64,000 nt of DNA from positions 7,341,501 to 7,405,500 of the forward strand of contig NZ_JBEJGX010000003.1 of NCBI RefSeq assembly GCF_040253635.1, read 5' to 3'. The DNA is from Streptomyces sp. Edi2 (GTDB lineage: Bacteria; Actinomycetota; Actinomycetes; Streptomycetales; Streptomycetaceae). The notes beneath the pieces were generated by a model. That model searched no databases and was not told the origin of the DNA. It saw nothing but the letters and a program-made list of their open reading frames with translations. The position numbers and the translations under genes are program-made. Position 1 is the stretch's first letter; the number at the start of each line of letters is the position of its first letter. This document shows positions 1-9,256 of this stretch, one piece after another.

Positions 1-2
1 CC

Positions 3-494
3 CGTGAGGACGCCGAGTTCCTGCTGCGGGAGGCGGTACTGCCCCCCGAGCGGATCAGCGCGGTGGAGACCGGCGCCTGCCCGCACACCGCCATCCGGGA
101 CGACATCTCCGCCAACCTGGAGGCGGTGGAGGACCTGGAGGACGGGGTCGGACCACTGGACCTGGTGCTGGTGGAGTCCGGCGGCGACAACCTGACCGCC
201 ACCTTCTCCAAGGGCCTGGTCGACTTCCAGATCTTCGTGATCGATGTGGCGGGCGGGGACGACATTCCGCGCAAGGGCGGCCCCGGCGTCACCAACGCCG
301 ACCTCCTGATCGTCAACAAGACCGACCTGGCCCCCTACGTCGGCGTCGACCTTGAAGGCATGGCCCGCGACGCGAAGGCACAGCGCGGCGAACTCCCCGT
401 CGCCTTCACCACGTTGAAGACGGAGGACGGCATCCAGCCCGTCTCCGACTGGGTGCGCGCACGCCTGGCCGACTGGACCACGGACGCCGCATGA
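3..494 (+). CDS. ureG: Urease accessory GTPase UreG (5' truncated by window edge)
   Basis: UreG is the SIMIBI-class GTPase that drives nickel insertion into apo-urease together with UreD/UreF and UreE in the cytoplasm. The visible part is the C-terminal three quarters. It contains the Cys-Pro-His nickel site ([12 protein letters not shown]), the switch stretch LVESGGDNL, the [16 protein letters not shown] segment, and the guanine-specificity motif NKTD near base 320. The P-loop lies outside the window. The stop overlaps the ureD start by four bases (ATGA), so the two are translationally coupled. Family assignment is secure; the true start cannot be seen. Confidence 0.96.
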   Translation, partial: REDAEFLLREAVLPPERISAVETGACPHTAIRDDISANLEAVEDLEDGVGPLDLVLVESGGDNLTATFSKGLVDFQIFVIDVAGGDDIPRKGGPGVTNADLLIVNKTDLAPYVGVDLEGMARDAKAQRGELPVAFTTLKTEDGIQPVSDWVRARLADWTTDAA

Positions 495-1336
495 CCCTCG
501 CACCCGCCAAGCCCCCACACCACGCAGCGGAACCTGCCGCACCCACTCCAGGGGTTACCTCCGCCGCGCGGATCGTTGCCGTCCCCGACCCGCGCGGCGG
601 CACGGCACTGCCCGTGCTCTACGGACGACGGGCCCTCATCCCCCGCCGACTCAACGCCACCGGCCACTACACCCGAGTCGCGCTCACCGGCGCGGTGAGC
701 GCACCTCTCGGCGGCGACCGGCTCAGCCTCAACATCGAAGTCCGCACCGGCGCACGCCTGCACCTCGACACGATCGGCGCCACCCTCGCCCTGCCGGGCC
801 CCTACGGCGGCACCGCCACCCATGACGTGCTGCTCCGCGTGGACGACGACGCCGAACTGCACTATCAGCCCGATCCCGTGATCTCCGTCGTAGGCAGCGA
901 CCTGGTGACCACCACCCGCGCCGAACTGGCCCCCAGGGCCCGACTGATCCTGCGAGAAGAACAGGTACTCGGCCGCACCAACGAACCCCCAGGACAGCTG
1001 CGCACCCGCCTGACCGTCCGCCTGGCCGAACAACCCCTGCTCGACCAAGAGCTCCATCTCGGCCCCGGAGCCCCCGGCTGGTCGGGCCCAGCCGTCCTCG
1101 CGAACTACCGCATGACCGGCCAAATCCTCATCGTCACCCCCGAATTCACCCACCACAAACCACCACCTCAGACCCTCTCCACCGACTCCGACCAGGGGGA
1201 AGCCGCCCTCACACCCCTCGCCGGCCCAGCCGTCCTCATCTCCGTGGCAGCAGCCGACAACCGCACCCTCCAACGCCTCCTGGAACGCGGCCACCAAGCG
1301 ACCGGAGTCCCCGCTCAACCTGATCCTCAGCTGTAA
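491..1336 (+). CDS. ureD: Urease accessory protein UreD (UreH)
   Basis: This 281-aa protein fits UreD, the scaffold that binds apo-urease with UreF and UreG and passes nickel to the active site. Recognisable family features are the GALLP-like [16 protein letters not shown] opening, the [26 protein letters not shown] segment, the [39 protein letters not shown] core, and the late GPAVL motifs. Length is close to actinobacterial UreD. It starts at the ATG overlapping the ureG stop, matching the usual ureABCFGD order. It is the last urease gene here; downstream sequence is mobile-element debris. Confidence 0.93.
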   Translation: MTLAPAKPPHHAAEPAAPTPGVTSAARIVAVPDPRGGTALPVLYGRRALIPRRLNATGHYTRVALTGAVSAPLGGDRLSLNIEVRTGARLHLDTIGATLALPGPYGGTATHDVLLRVDDDAELHYQPDPVISVVGSDLVTTTRAELAPRARLILREEQVLGRTNEPPGQLRTRLTVRLAEQPLLDQELHLGPGAPGWSGPAVLANYRMTGQILIVTPEFTHHKPPPQTLSTDSDQGEAALTPLAGPAVLISVAAADNRTLQRLLERGHQATGVPAQPDPQL

Positions 1337-2004
1337 CGCCGTTGATGTAGGTGTGTGGTGAGAGTGCGACAGCTCGCATGACCGGCGTTTCGATCGGGCC
1401 ACGGCTCGGCTGGAGTGGCTTGGGGCGATGAGGATCCAGGATGGGAAGCGGGCCACAGCCTGGCCTACGCCCGGCGGGAGAGTGAGGATGATCGGCGGCT
1501 CAACCGCGAGCTCCGACGGCTCCGCCCCGAACGGATCGACGTCACGATCGACCGAGTCCACCTCGTGAACCAGCGCAGGTCCCGGGCCGGGGCATCTACA
1601 CGTGGGACGTCGTCGAGGAATTCTCGTTCGCCGGAGCCACCTGATCGGCTCCCGACGTACGGGAGTTCCGCTCGGCCACGTCTGCGGCGTACGCCATCCA
1701 GTCGCCGCCGCTGGCCTGCTGCCACTGGACGGCCACCGAGCGGTGCAGTCCCAGACCTTGGCGCGAGGTCCTGGTGTGCAGCACGAACAGGCTTCCTTGC
1801 AGGGGTAATCGGACATCGAGCCACTTGCGGCCCGGATGGTGCTTGCGACACTCAACGTTCGGCAGCAGCGGCTCGATCACCGCCCACAACTCGAATGTCC
1901 CATCCGCCGTACACACGCGAAGACCCCTCGGCACGCAGAGTGATCCAACCACTCAACTGGTCATTCCGTTAGGAGTTATAAGTAGCCCGGACGGGCCGGA
2001 TCCT
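1337..2004. other. Gene-poor stretch with degraded coding remnants
   Basis: No intact gene is supported between ureD and the large operon. The minus strand holds an IS5-type transposase remnant, listed separately. On the plus strand, bases 1574-1642 read as a short plausible C-terminus containing GIYTWDVVEEFSFAGAT and then a stop, with no start in the same frame. It may be the tail of another broken gene. I could not assign it. Confidence 0.5.
1596..1952 (-). pseudogene. IS5-family transposase N-terminal remnant
   Basis: The recognisable part is about 40 residues near bases 1795-1915 on the minus strand: ELWAVIEPLLPNVE, then RKHHPGRKWLDVRLPLQG and SLFVLHT. This is the standard N-terminus of IS5/IS1421-like transposases (WxxIEPLLP, PGRxxxxDRxxLxGILFVLxTG). 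After SLFVLHT the family similarity ends, and the DDE catalytic residues are absent. No terminal inverted repeats were seen. It is a non-functional scar marking past insertion next to the urease genes. Confidence 0.7.
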
Positions 2005-3138
2005 TCAGATGCGGACGGGAGGTTCCTGCGGGCCCAGCGGATACCACCACCACCAAGCGTCGCCCGAGAAGATCTGGTCGGGCCAGTACACGTCGAGGTC
2101 TACGGTTACGCCCGCCTTGATCGGCTCGACCGCCGATGCCCTATAAGGAGCGGGGCCTGACAGCACTACTGTCGTCGTCTGGGAGTTCCCGAGCTTGACT
2201 CCTGCCCTGGCAATCTGTCCAGCGGGAAGCGTACCGATATACAGCTCGACGCGGATGATCCCCGGGCCCTGCGTGCGGAAGCTGGGTGTCTTTTCGGTGT
2301 TCCCCGGCATCCTCGTATGAAGGAACACCCTGTCCTGGATCAGCCCTTCCAGTGGACCGCCGCGGAAGGTGGTGCGCCCGGAGATGTCGAGGTGGCCGAC
2401 TTCCAAGTCGGGCCGCTCGACCATCACGACAGTGGTCAGCGTGTGCGTCAGCGTCTGGCCGCCGGCGGTCACCGTCGCCTGGAGCATGAAACCGGTCGGG
2501 GCGGTCAGCGGTTGGGGAGTGGTCCACTCGCGGACGTTCGAGACGTCCTGGGAGTTGCGGTCCCAGAACATCGTGTAGGCGGCGTCCGCGCTGCCGTCCC
2601 ATTTCAGGACCGCTTTCTCGCCGTTGCAGACCATGACCTTGGTCGGGCGGAAGTTGCGGAACACGAACTCCGCCGGGAACTTCGTCACGCAGGCTTCGGT
2701 CGTCTTCGAGGTGAAGGACCCGTTGGTCGGGGAGGTTTCCTCGATGATCTCGATGTCCGCCTCGCCGACCGTTTTGTTCACCTCGATCTGCGAGACGACC
2801 AGGGTGACGGCGCTCCCGGTGACCTGCACCGGCCGTTGCGGCACGAACTCGAAGACCTGCCAGGTGCCGTCGGCGAAACCGGGACGTGCGGTCCAGCCGC
2901 TCGCGCCGACGATGGCCGAGGTGAGCTGCGCACGGTTCTCGGTGAGCGACGAGTCGCCCGCGCCGATCGGGATCCGGACTTTGACGCTCTTGCAGTAGGC
3001 CGGTCCCGAGTCCCCGAGTCCGACGGTGATGTCCAGCCGGCCGCACACCGGATCCTTGGCCGTGGACACTGTCAGGGGGTTGGGATCCGGCTCGATCGTG
3101 TAGCTCAGCAGCGAGTCGGCCAGCACCGTCATGCTCAT
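2005..3138 (-). CDS. Uncharacterised 377-aa protein, last gene of the DUF6603 operon
   Basis: I do not recognise this family. The protein has no signal peptide or membrane segment. It is rich in Val/Thr alternations and reads like two or three beta-sandwich modules: residues about 1-130 (LSYTIEPDPNPLTVS onward), a middle module containing FRPTKVMVCNGEKAVLKWDGS, which resembles an Ig-like strand pattern, and a tail from about residue 245. It ends in a Trp-rich stretch (DAWWWWYPLGP). The start is supported by AAGGA seven bases upstream of ATG 3138. It follows the 1271-aa gene by 19 bases, so it is probably cotranscribed. It could be a structural or binding accessory of the three larger proteins. 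Confidence 0.8.
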   Translation of the reverse strand: MSMTVLADSLLSYTIEPDPNPLTVSTAKDPVCGRLDITVGLGDSGPAYCKSVKVRIPIGAGDSSLTENRAQLTSAIVGASGWTARPGFADGTWQVFEFVPQRPVQVTGSAVTLVVSQIEVNKTVGEADIEIIEETSPTNGSFTSKTTEACVTKFPAEFVFRNFRPTKVMVCNGEKAVLKWDGSADAAYTMFWDRNSQDVSNVREWTTPQPLTAPTGFMLQATVTAGGQTLTHTLTTVVMVERPDLEVGHLDISGRTTFRGGPLEGLIQDRVFLHTRMPGNTEKTPSFRTQGPGIIRVELYIGTLPAGQIARAGVKLGNSQTTTVVLSGPAPYRASAVEPIKAGVTVDLDVYWPDQIFSGDAWWWWYPLGPQEPPVRI

Positions 3139-3157
3139 GGAGAAGTCCTTTCAGTCC

Positions 3158-6100
3158 TCAGTCCCGGGGCTTCAGTTGCAGATATCCGGCGCGCGCCTCG
3201 GCGACCGGCTCACCCGGATATGCGTACGTGTCCGCCATCGCGATCGGGAACTCCAGCCACTCCGGCGCGTCCCCGGCCCGGTCCCGGGGCTCGGCCCAGG
3301 TCCAGTCGCCGTGCCACGCCGCCGGGTGCGGCATGACGATCGAGTCCTCTTCGAGCCCTGGCTCCCGTGCGGACGCCTCGTCTTCCGACATCGGCGGCCG
3401 GGCCACCGCCAGCAGCGGGTGCAGCCGGAACGATGCGCGGATCTGCGCCAGCGAGGCGTGGACGAAGTCCGCGTCCAAAGCGAGGCGGGCGACCGGCAGG
3501 ATGTCGGTGGTGGCGTGCACGGCGGCGTGCGGGTCCATCAGGACGCTGAGGTGGTGCGTGACGGCCGCCTCGCCGGGGAGCGTGGCCGGCAGCGCCAGAC
3601 CGCTGCCGTTGCCGATCGGTTGCAGATAGGGGTGCCGGTACTCGCGGGTGCGCTGCTCAGTGAACAGGGCCGTGTAGCCGACCGCGCCGTCCGGGCCGGA
3701 GTCCGAGGCGAAGTAGCCGATCAGGCCGTCGGTCAGCCGCGCGGCCGAGCCCAGCCGGACCGGCCAGCGGTAGCCGTCGCGGCCCGGGTAGTCCTCGCCG
3801 GAGGCGGTGTCCACCGAGGCAGTCCCGGTCACCACGCCGTCCGACGGCGGGATCGGTGCGGTGCTCCAGCCCGGGTCGGTCAGCGGCAGCCCCTGCAGGT
3901 CGATCGTCAGGTCGGCGGCGACCAGGGCCACCGGGCGGCCGATGAGCCGGGAAGGGACCGCGTCGTCCTGCGCCGACGGGTCCACGATGCCGTCCAGCGT
4001 GCCGTCGATCGTGTCCAGCAGGGCCGCGAACGCCAGGTGCGGCGAAGTCTGGCCGCGCAGCCCCGCGATGAAGCCGGCCAGGCGCGGGTAGGCGGCGGTG
4101 AACGCGGGCGACGCCGGGTCCGGGAAAGGCGAGTGCGGCAGCGGGTTCCATGCGATCGCCTGGGTGGTGTTCAGGACCCGCATCTCGCCCAGCGGCGAGC
4201 CGTCCGGTGCGTAGACCATCAGCGTCTCGTCCAGCCGGTTGACCAGCAGCCACCCGGCGACCGGCGTGGCAGGCGTCCCGGCATCGCGTGCCGTCGGGGC
4301 GGCGGGCGAGGCGGCGCCGTCCAGGGCGTGCACGGCGGCCAGCCGCACCCGCGCCGGCTGCAGCAGGCGCGGCGGCAGCTGGATGAACCGCTGCGCGCCG
4401 ATCGGTTCCGGGTACAGCGGCTTGCCCGGGTCGGGCAGGACGCTGAGGGCGCGGAGGGGTGGGAAGCTTTCGTGGTATGCGCTGTTGGTGAGGTCCACGA
4501 CCCGCCCGAAGCGGTCGATGATCCGCAGGTCGTAGAAGAAGAACTGCCCGGCGCGGACCGGCTGGAATGTGTCGTCGGCGGGATCTGTGTCGCTGTGACC
4601 GCTCGGTGCGGGGCACCAGGCCGCGTCGCCGAGCAGCGGTTCCAGAGCGGACGGGACCGGGGCCCGGGACCGCAGCGGCCGGGCCGCGCCGCTCTGCGTC
4701 ACCAGCCAGTCGTGGAATCCGTCAAGGGTCTGCGACAGCATGTCCAGGTCCGCTACGTCTTCGCGGAGTTGGCGCACGCCCATTCCCTCGGCGTCCGGAT
4801 ACGTCTCCAGGTACCGGTCCAACTGCCGCTCCACCACGTAGCGCACGGTCGGTGTCAGGAAGGACCGGCCCCGGAAGATCCGGCGCAGTGACGACGAGGC
4901 GTCCTCGGCGGTCGATCCGGATCCCTTCCACGTGTACGTGTTCCCATCGAACTCCCAGTGCTCGGTGCTCCCGGTCCGGAACGGTGTGGGTACATACCGC
5001 ACGTCCCACTGGAGATACATCGGCAGCCAGGGCTGCTTCCAATACGCCGTGTACTGCGCCAGGCTCCCGGTGACGTTGAGGTCGGGATGGGCGATCGCGT
5101 TGTGCAGCGCGGTCGGACCGGGGGCGGCGGCCGGCGTCCAGGCTGCCTTGTCCAGCAGCGCGAACTCCGCGAGCAGCGATCCGACCGGCAGCGGGAACCC
5201 GTCCAGCCGTGGCGCCGGGGGGTTCGGCGGTACGTTCTCGAACGAGCCGCCGATCTTGAGCGACCGCAGCAGGTCCCCGGCCGGCCGCACCGGAAGGGGC
5301 GTGTAACGCGCCAGCGGCTCGGAGACGTTGGCGCCCTCGATGACGACGACCGGGTCGGCCGGCGTGTAGTAGTTCTCTGACGTCTCGCGCCGGAGCGCCA
5401 TCCCCTCCGGAACGTCGACGTCCGGCCGGGCGACGAAATCCGCGATCGCCGCTTCCAGCTCCTCAGGCGTGTCGCCGCACGGCAGGCCCGCCGCGAGCGC
5501 CGCCACTCTCTCGTACTGCGCCTTGGTGAGCTTGGCGATGGACGGCTTGCCGTTCGGGCTCGCCGCCGGGTCGAGCTGCGCGTCGGCGGCCGCGTCGAAA
5601 CCCGGCGCGTGCGCACCCTCGCGTGGCGCCCGGTTCCGGAGGAACCACAGCGTCCAGGTCCGCCATTGCAGGCTCCGAAGCTTCGGCAGCTCGGCGTCGT
5701 GGGCGGCCTGCTGATCGTTGAGCCGTACCAACCACTGCGGATCGGTTGCCCGCGCGGTGCGGCGTGCGGCGGCGCTGCCCTCGGTGTCGTCGCCGAAGCC
5801 CTCACCGCGCCGCTCCACCAGCCGCCACGCGTAGCCGGCCTCGTGCCCGGCGAACCAGCTGCTGCGCAGCGCCTCGTCCAGCTCGTCGTCCCCGCCGGGA
5901 GCGTCGAAGGTGTCGATGGTGCCGTGATAGAGGGCTGACAGCAGATCCCCGTTCTCGGCCGAGCGGGTCTGGTGCGCGGTCAGTGCGGCGGCGGCATCGC
6001 CGACGCTGTGCCCGACCGCGACCTTGAGGGGGGCGTTGACAGGATCGGGCTTGTCCGAGGGCGGCTGGTAGTTCCGCTGCTTCCAGGTGACGCCCAGCGC

Positions 6101-6973
6101 GGTGCCGACATACAGCGTGTTGCGGAGCGTGCCTGGAACGGTGCCGGGGAGAGCCCACCCGAGCGCTTCCAGTACGGCCGCGGGATCGGTGCGGTCCGGC
6201 GGCAGCAGGCCAGGGATGTCGAGCGCCTGCGCCAGGATGTCGGCGGGTTGCTCGGAGTACCAGCCGACAGCCAGGTAGGACAGCCGGTTGTCCGGCGGAT
6301 AGGTGTCGATCACGCCGTCTTTGAGGTCTTCGAGGTCGTCGTGGAAGGAGAAGACGCCCTCGTGGTAAGGCTCGTAGGCGGCGAAGGCCGGCATCCCGGG
6401 CCCGACCGCGGTCAGGAACGGCTCGCGCCGCCCCGGATCGCTCCACGGCTCGTCCGTGACGTCGGTGACCAGGCTGAGGAACGTGGTCTCCGTCGACTCC
6501 GGGTCCCGGAACCGCGGCGCCTTCAGCTTGGCCCAGTCGTCCCGGTCCGGGTAATCGCTCTCGAGGTAGTCGCTGTGCACGAGCCAGCCCTTGGCGTGCA
6601 CCGTGTTCCGGTTCGCCGGCGTCGGCCGCCCCTTGGGATCGAAGTACCGCACGATCAGCCACCGGTTCGGCACCAGCGGGAACGTGGTCACCTCGGTCTT
6701 CTCGTCGTAGTGCCCGGCCGCGAGCGCTTCGGGGAACTGCCACTGCAGGCGCACCCCGAACGGCACCTGCTCCTCGGCGCCCTGCCCGGCAGGCGATTCC
6801 GGCGGTGTGCCTTCCTCCAGCATCAGCTCGTAGTCCGTGCGCCAGCGGGAGAACGGCCCGCCGGCGGAGTTCACCATGTCGTTGGACACCAGGGCGTGGA
6901 GCCGGATCGGGACGATCAGGTCGGTCGTGTCGCCCGGTTCCGTGCCCGCGGCGGGTTCGATGGCGTCGGTCAT
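3158..6973 (-). CDS. Uncharacterised 1271-aa protein of the DUF6603 operon
   Basis: A very large protein with no signal peptide, transmembrane segment or catalytic motif that I recognise. The N-terminus reads DLIVPIRLHALVSNDMVN, followed by mixed alpha/beta sequence rich in Trp, Asp and Pro. Single recognisable stretches include WFAGHEAGYAWRLVERR and FFFYDLRIIDRFGRVVDL. The latter looks like a beta-strand/turn element seen in structural proteins, but I cannot tie it to a named family. An upstream in-frame GTG at 6991 overlaps the preceding stop, but ATG 6973 has AGGAG nine bases upstream and is chosen. Position between the 754-aa and 377-aa genes with tight spacing implies a shared operon and probably one complex. 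Confidence 0.85.
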   Translation of the reverse strand: MTDAIEPAAGTEPGDTTDLIVPIRLHALVSNDMVNSAGGPFSRWRTDYELMLEEGTPPESPAGQGAEEQVPFGVRLQWQFPEALAAGHYDEKTEVTTFPLVPNRWLIVRYFDPKGRPTPANRNTVHAKGWLVHSDYLESDYPDRDDWAKLKAPRFRDPESTETTFLSLVTDVTDEPWSDPGRREPFLTAVGPGMPAFAAYEPYHEGVFSFHDDLEDLKDGVIDTYPPDNRLSYLAVGWYSEQPADILAQALDIPGLLPPDRTDPAAVLEALGWALPGTVPGTLRNTLYVGTALGVTWKQRNYQPPSDKPDPVNAPLKVAVGHSVGDAAAALTAHQTRSAENGDLLSALYHGTIDTFDAPGGDDELDEALRSSWFAGHEAGYAWRLVERRGEGFGDDTEGSAAARRTARATDPQWLVRLNDQQAAHDAELPKLRSLQWRTWTLWFLRNRAPREGAHAPGFDAAADAQLDPAASPNGKPSIAKLTKAQYERVAALAAGLPCGDTPEELEAAIADFVARPDVDVPEGMALRRETSENYYTPADPVVVIEGANVSEPLARYTPLPVRPAGDLLRSLKIGGSFENVPPNPPAPRLDGFPLPVGSLLAEFALLDKAAWTPAAAPGPTALHNAIAHPDLNVTGSLAQYTAYWKQPWLPMYLQWDVRYVPTPFRTGSTEHWEFDGNTYTWKGSGSTAEDASSSLRRIFRGRSFLTPTVRYVVERQLDRYLETYPDAEGMGVRQLREDVADLDMLSQTLDGFHDWLVTQSGAARPLRSRAPVPSALEPLLGDAAWCPAPSGHSDTDPADDTFQPVRAGQFFFYDLRIIDRFGRVVDLTNSAYHESFPPLRALSVLPDPGKPLYPEPIGAQRFIQLPPRLLQPARVRLAAVHALDGAASPAAPTARDAGTPATPVAGWLLVNRLDETLMVYAPDGSPLGEMRVLNTTQAIAWNPLPHSPFPDPASPAFTAAYPRLAGFIAGLRGQTSPHLAFAALLDTIDGTLDGIVDPSAQDDAVPSRLIGRPVALVAADLTIDLQGLPLTDPGWSTAPIPPSDGVVTGTASVDTASGEDYPGRDGYRWPVRLGSAARLTDGLIGYFASDSGPDGAVGYTALFTEQRTREYRHPYLQPIGNGSGLALPATLPGEAAVTHHLSVLMDPHAAVHATTDILPVARLALDADFVHASLAQIRASFRLHPLLAVARPPMSEDEASAREPGLEEDSIVMPHPAAWHGDWTWAEPRDRAGDAPEWLEFPIAMADTYAYPGEPVAEARAGYLQLKPRD

Positions 6974-6987
6974 CTCAGTGGTCTCCT

Positions 6988-9252
6988 TCACGAGCCCTGG
7001 CCGGGCACCAGTTGCTGCTCCAGCGGCGCGTTGACGAGTTGCACGGCGAGCTGTGCCGGATGCAGATCGGACAGCGAGTGCGCCTGCGCGAGCGGCTTGA
7101 TCAAGCCGTCGTTTCCTTCGAGCCGGAGGACGTCGGCGACGCCGCCCTCCTGCGGCGGGCGGAGGTATTTGGAGAACACCGTGTCCGAGCCGGTGGGGAA
7201 GTACCGGCCGGGCAACGTGGCGCCCAGCGGGGGGTCCTGGCCGGCCCTGAGCTGTCGCAGCCCGATCACCTCGCGTTTGGCGGAGTCGGTGTCGACGCCG
7301 AAGTGGATGCCCTCGCTCGGTTCGCGGATGAGCACGTGGTCAGGGACGTCGTCGAACAGGCACAGCAGGATGTCCGAGGCCACCAGCTCGCGCCGGATCT
7401 CCGTCAGCTCCCGCGCCCCCTTCTTGCCGACGACGACCAAGTCCGGCCACGCCGGCACCAGGTCCGAGCGCATCAGCAGCCCGGCAGCCGGATAACCCGT
7501 CCGGTCCCCGGACCGTGTCGCGGCCCGCAGCGACAGGTCGCAGTGCTGGTCGAGGGAGGTGTGCACGGCCACATCCCGAGCCCCGGCCAGCAGCGCGTCG
7601 ATCCACACCGGGTCGACGCGGAACAGGCGCAGCGACTCCTCGGGCAGCATCCGGAAGTCCGGCACCAGATACGAGAACGGCACCGATCGCAGGGTCCTGA
7701 GCTCGGTGAGCCGGTCGGCCAGCGTGCCGGCCCGGTGGCTCGCGACCGACAGCAGCGTCGCGGCCCGGGCGTCGTCACCGAGCGCGGCGCGGGCGTCGGC
7801 GCGGCTCAGCCGGTCGAGCCGGACGGGCTTGGGCACCGCCTCCTCCGGAAGCTGCGGCGCACCGAGAGCGTCGACCAGCATCCGGCCGCCGCGGTTCGCG
7901 GCCAGCCGGGCCAGGGCGCTGAGGCCGAACCGGGTCCCGTCGGCCGACGAGACGCCGACGGCGGAGCGCACCGGGTCGTTCGCCACGGCCATCATCCGCA
8001 CCGCCGTGTTCGCCAGCTCCCGCCGGGCCCGCGTCATCTCCTTCCCGTAGGACGGGTCGGCCAGCCCCACGGTCCGGCCGAGCGTCCACGCGGCGGCATA
8101 GGAGACGTCGAAGACGCCGTACGTACGGTCATAGGCGAGGGCGAAGTCGGCGGTGGTGTGCGGGTTTGAGGTGTCCAACGCCGGGATCTCCTGCGCGGTC
8201 AACGGCGTGAGGGGCCCGCGGTACCAGGCATAGGTGTGCTCGCCGGTGATCGGCCGGTGTGGCACCGGCGCGTACCCGAGACGCAGCCGCTCCAGCGCGT
8301 ACGCCTCCTCCGCGCTCGGCAAGCGGGGAGCCTTCGCCGGACGCGGCATCCGCAGTGCCAGGTTCTCCGGATCCCTGTTGCCCGGCGCCACCAGGTTCGC
8401 CAGGATCCCGGCCGCGTCGAACGCCGCCGTTGGGTCGTTGCGGAACGACCACGACCACAGTGACACCAGCCGTACATGGTCTACCCCCGACGGCAGCGTC
8501 CCGCCCAGGTGCTGGTCGAAACCCTCCAACGACACCAGATGTACCGCGTAGTCGCCTTCGCCGCGCGGGAACCGGTTGGCGGTGACCACGCTGAACGTTC
8601 CCTTGATCAGGATCTCGCCGTCCGCCAGCAGCTTCGGCTCGTCGACGTCGCGGACGTGCGCCAGGTAGTAGAGCTCTTGCTCCCGCGGCAGGACGGCCGT
8701 GAACACCGACGCCGGGACGTCGATGGTCCGGCAGTTGCCCGCCAGCGCGGGCTCGTCGAGACCGGTCAGCGCCGGACCGAGCACCGTCTCGTCGTCGCCC
8801 GCAAGCAGCTCGGCCACCGTCCGCTCCGTCGTCAGGGCCAGGCCCTCGGGGTCGTCGGGCAGCTCCCCGGCCCGGAACAGCATCAACGCCAGCCACGGCG
8901 CGCGCCGCTCCGCCCGTGACCACTTCGGCTCCCGCTCCCATGGCAGGTACTCGCGGGTCAGGGTGATGTGCGGCAGCACGAGCCGGAAGTCGCCGTCCGC
9001 ACCGCGCGCCGGATAGACCGCCTGCACGGTTGCGCCATCGAGCATGAACTGCGGCGCGCGGATCTCGAACTGTTCGCCGGCACGGGGGAGCGGATCGCTG
9101 CCGTCGACCGGTGTCGTGCCCTCCTTGAGGGCGTGTTCGACCTCGATCGTGTACGTCCCGGCGGTCGCGGCCGGGCTCATGTGGTCGATGAACTTGACGT
9201 CCAGCAGCTCTTGTGAGGCGCGGGTGCCGGCGGTGAACGGTCGGGTGGCCAC
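6988..9252 (-). CDS. Uncharacterised 754-aa protein of the DUF6603 operon
   Basis: Soluble 754-aa protein without signal peptide or transmembrane segments. The first 250 residues look like a beta-rich region (EQFEIRAPQFMLDGATVQAVYPARG, then LVLPHITLTREYLPWERE). The C-terminal half is helical and charged, with the distinctive run VPFSYLVPDFRMLPEESLRLFRVDPVWIDALLAGA at about 515-550 and LLMRSDLVPAWPDLVVVG near 595. These look like conserved family signatures, but I cannot name the function. It begins with GTG 9252, four bases after the DUF6603 gene stop, and ends just before the 1271-aa gene, so translational coupling is likely on both sides. Confidence 0.85.
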   Translation of the reverse strand: MATRPFTAGTRASQELLDVKFIDHMSPAATAGTYTIEVEHALKEGTTPVDGSDPLPRAGEQFEIRAPQFMLDGATVQAVYPARGADGDFRLVLPHITLTREYLPWEREPKWSRAERRAPWLALMLFRAGELPDDPEGLALTTERTVAELLAGDDETVLGPALTGLDEPALAGNCRTIDVPASVFTAVLPREQELYYLAHVRDVDEPKLLADGEILIKGTFSVVTANRFPRGEGDYAVHLVSLEGFDQHLGGTLPSGVDHVRLVSLWSWSFRNDPTAAFDAAGILANLVAPGNRDPENLALRMPRPAKAPRLPSAEEAYALERLRLGYAPVPHRPITGEHTYAWYRGPLTPLTAQEIPALDTSNPHTTADFALAYDRTYGVFDVSYAAAWTLGRTVGLADPSYGKEMTRARRELANTAVRMMAVANDPVRSAVGVSSADGTRFGLSALARLAANRGGRMLVDALGAPQLPEEAVPKPVRLDRLSRADARAALGDDARAATLLSVASHRAGTLADRLTELRTLRSVPFSYLVPDFRMLPEESLRLFRVDPVWIDALLAGARDVAVHTSLDQHCDLSLRAATRSGDRTGYPAAGLLMRSDLVPAWPDLVVVGKKGARELTEIRRELVASDILLCLFDDVPDHVLIREPSEGIHFGVDTDSAKREVIGLRQLRAGQDPPLGATLPGRYFPTGSDTVFSKYLRPPQEGGVADVLRLEGNDGLIKPLAQAHSLSDLHPAQLAVQLVNAPLEQQLVPGQGS

Positions 9253-9256
9253 GGTG

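Noticed and set aside
335..1855. 506-codon minus-strand frame opposite ureG/ureD
   Set aside because: It runs antisense to well-supported urease genes and its translation is Arg/Ser/Gly-rich without family character; a GC-bias shadow.
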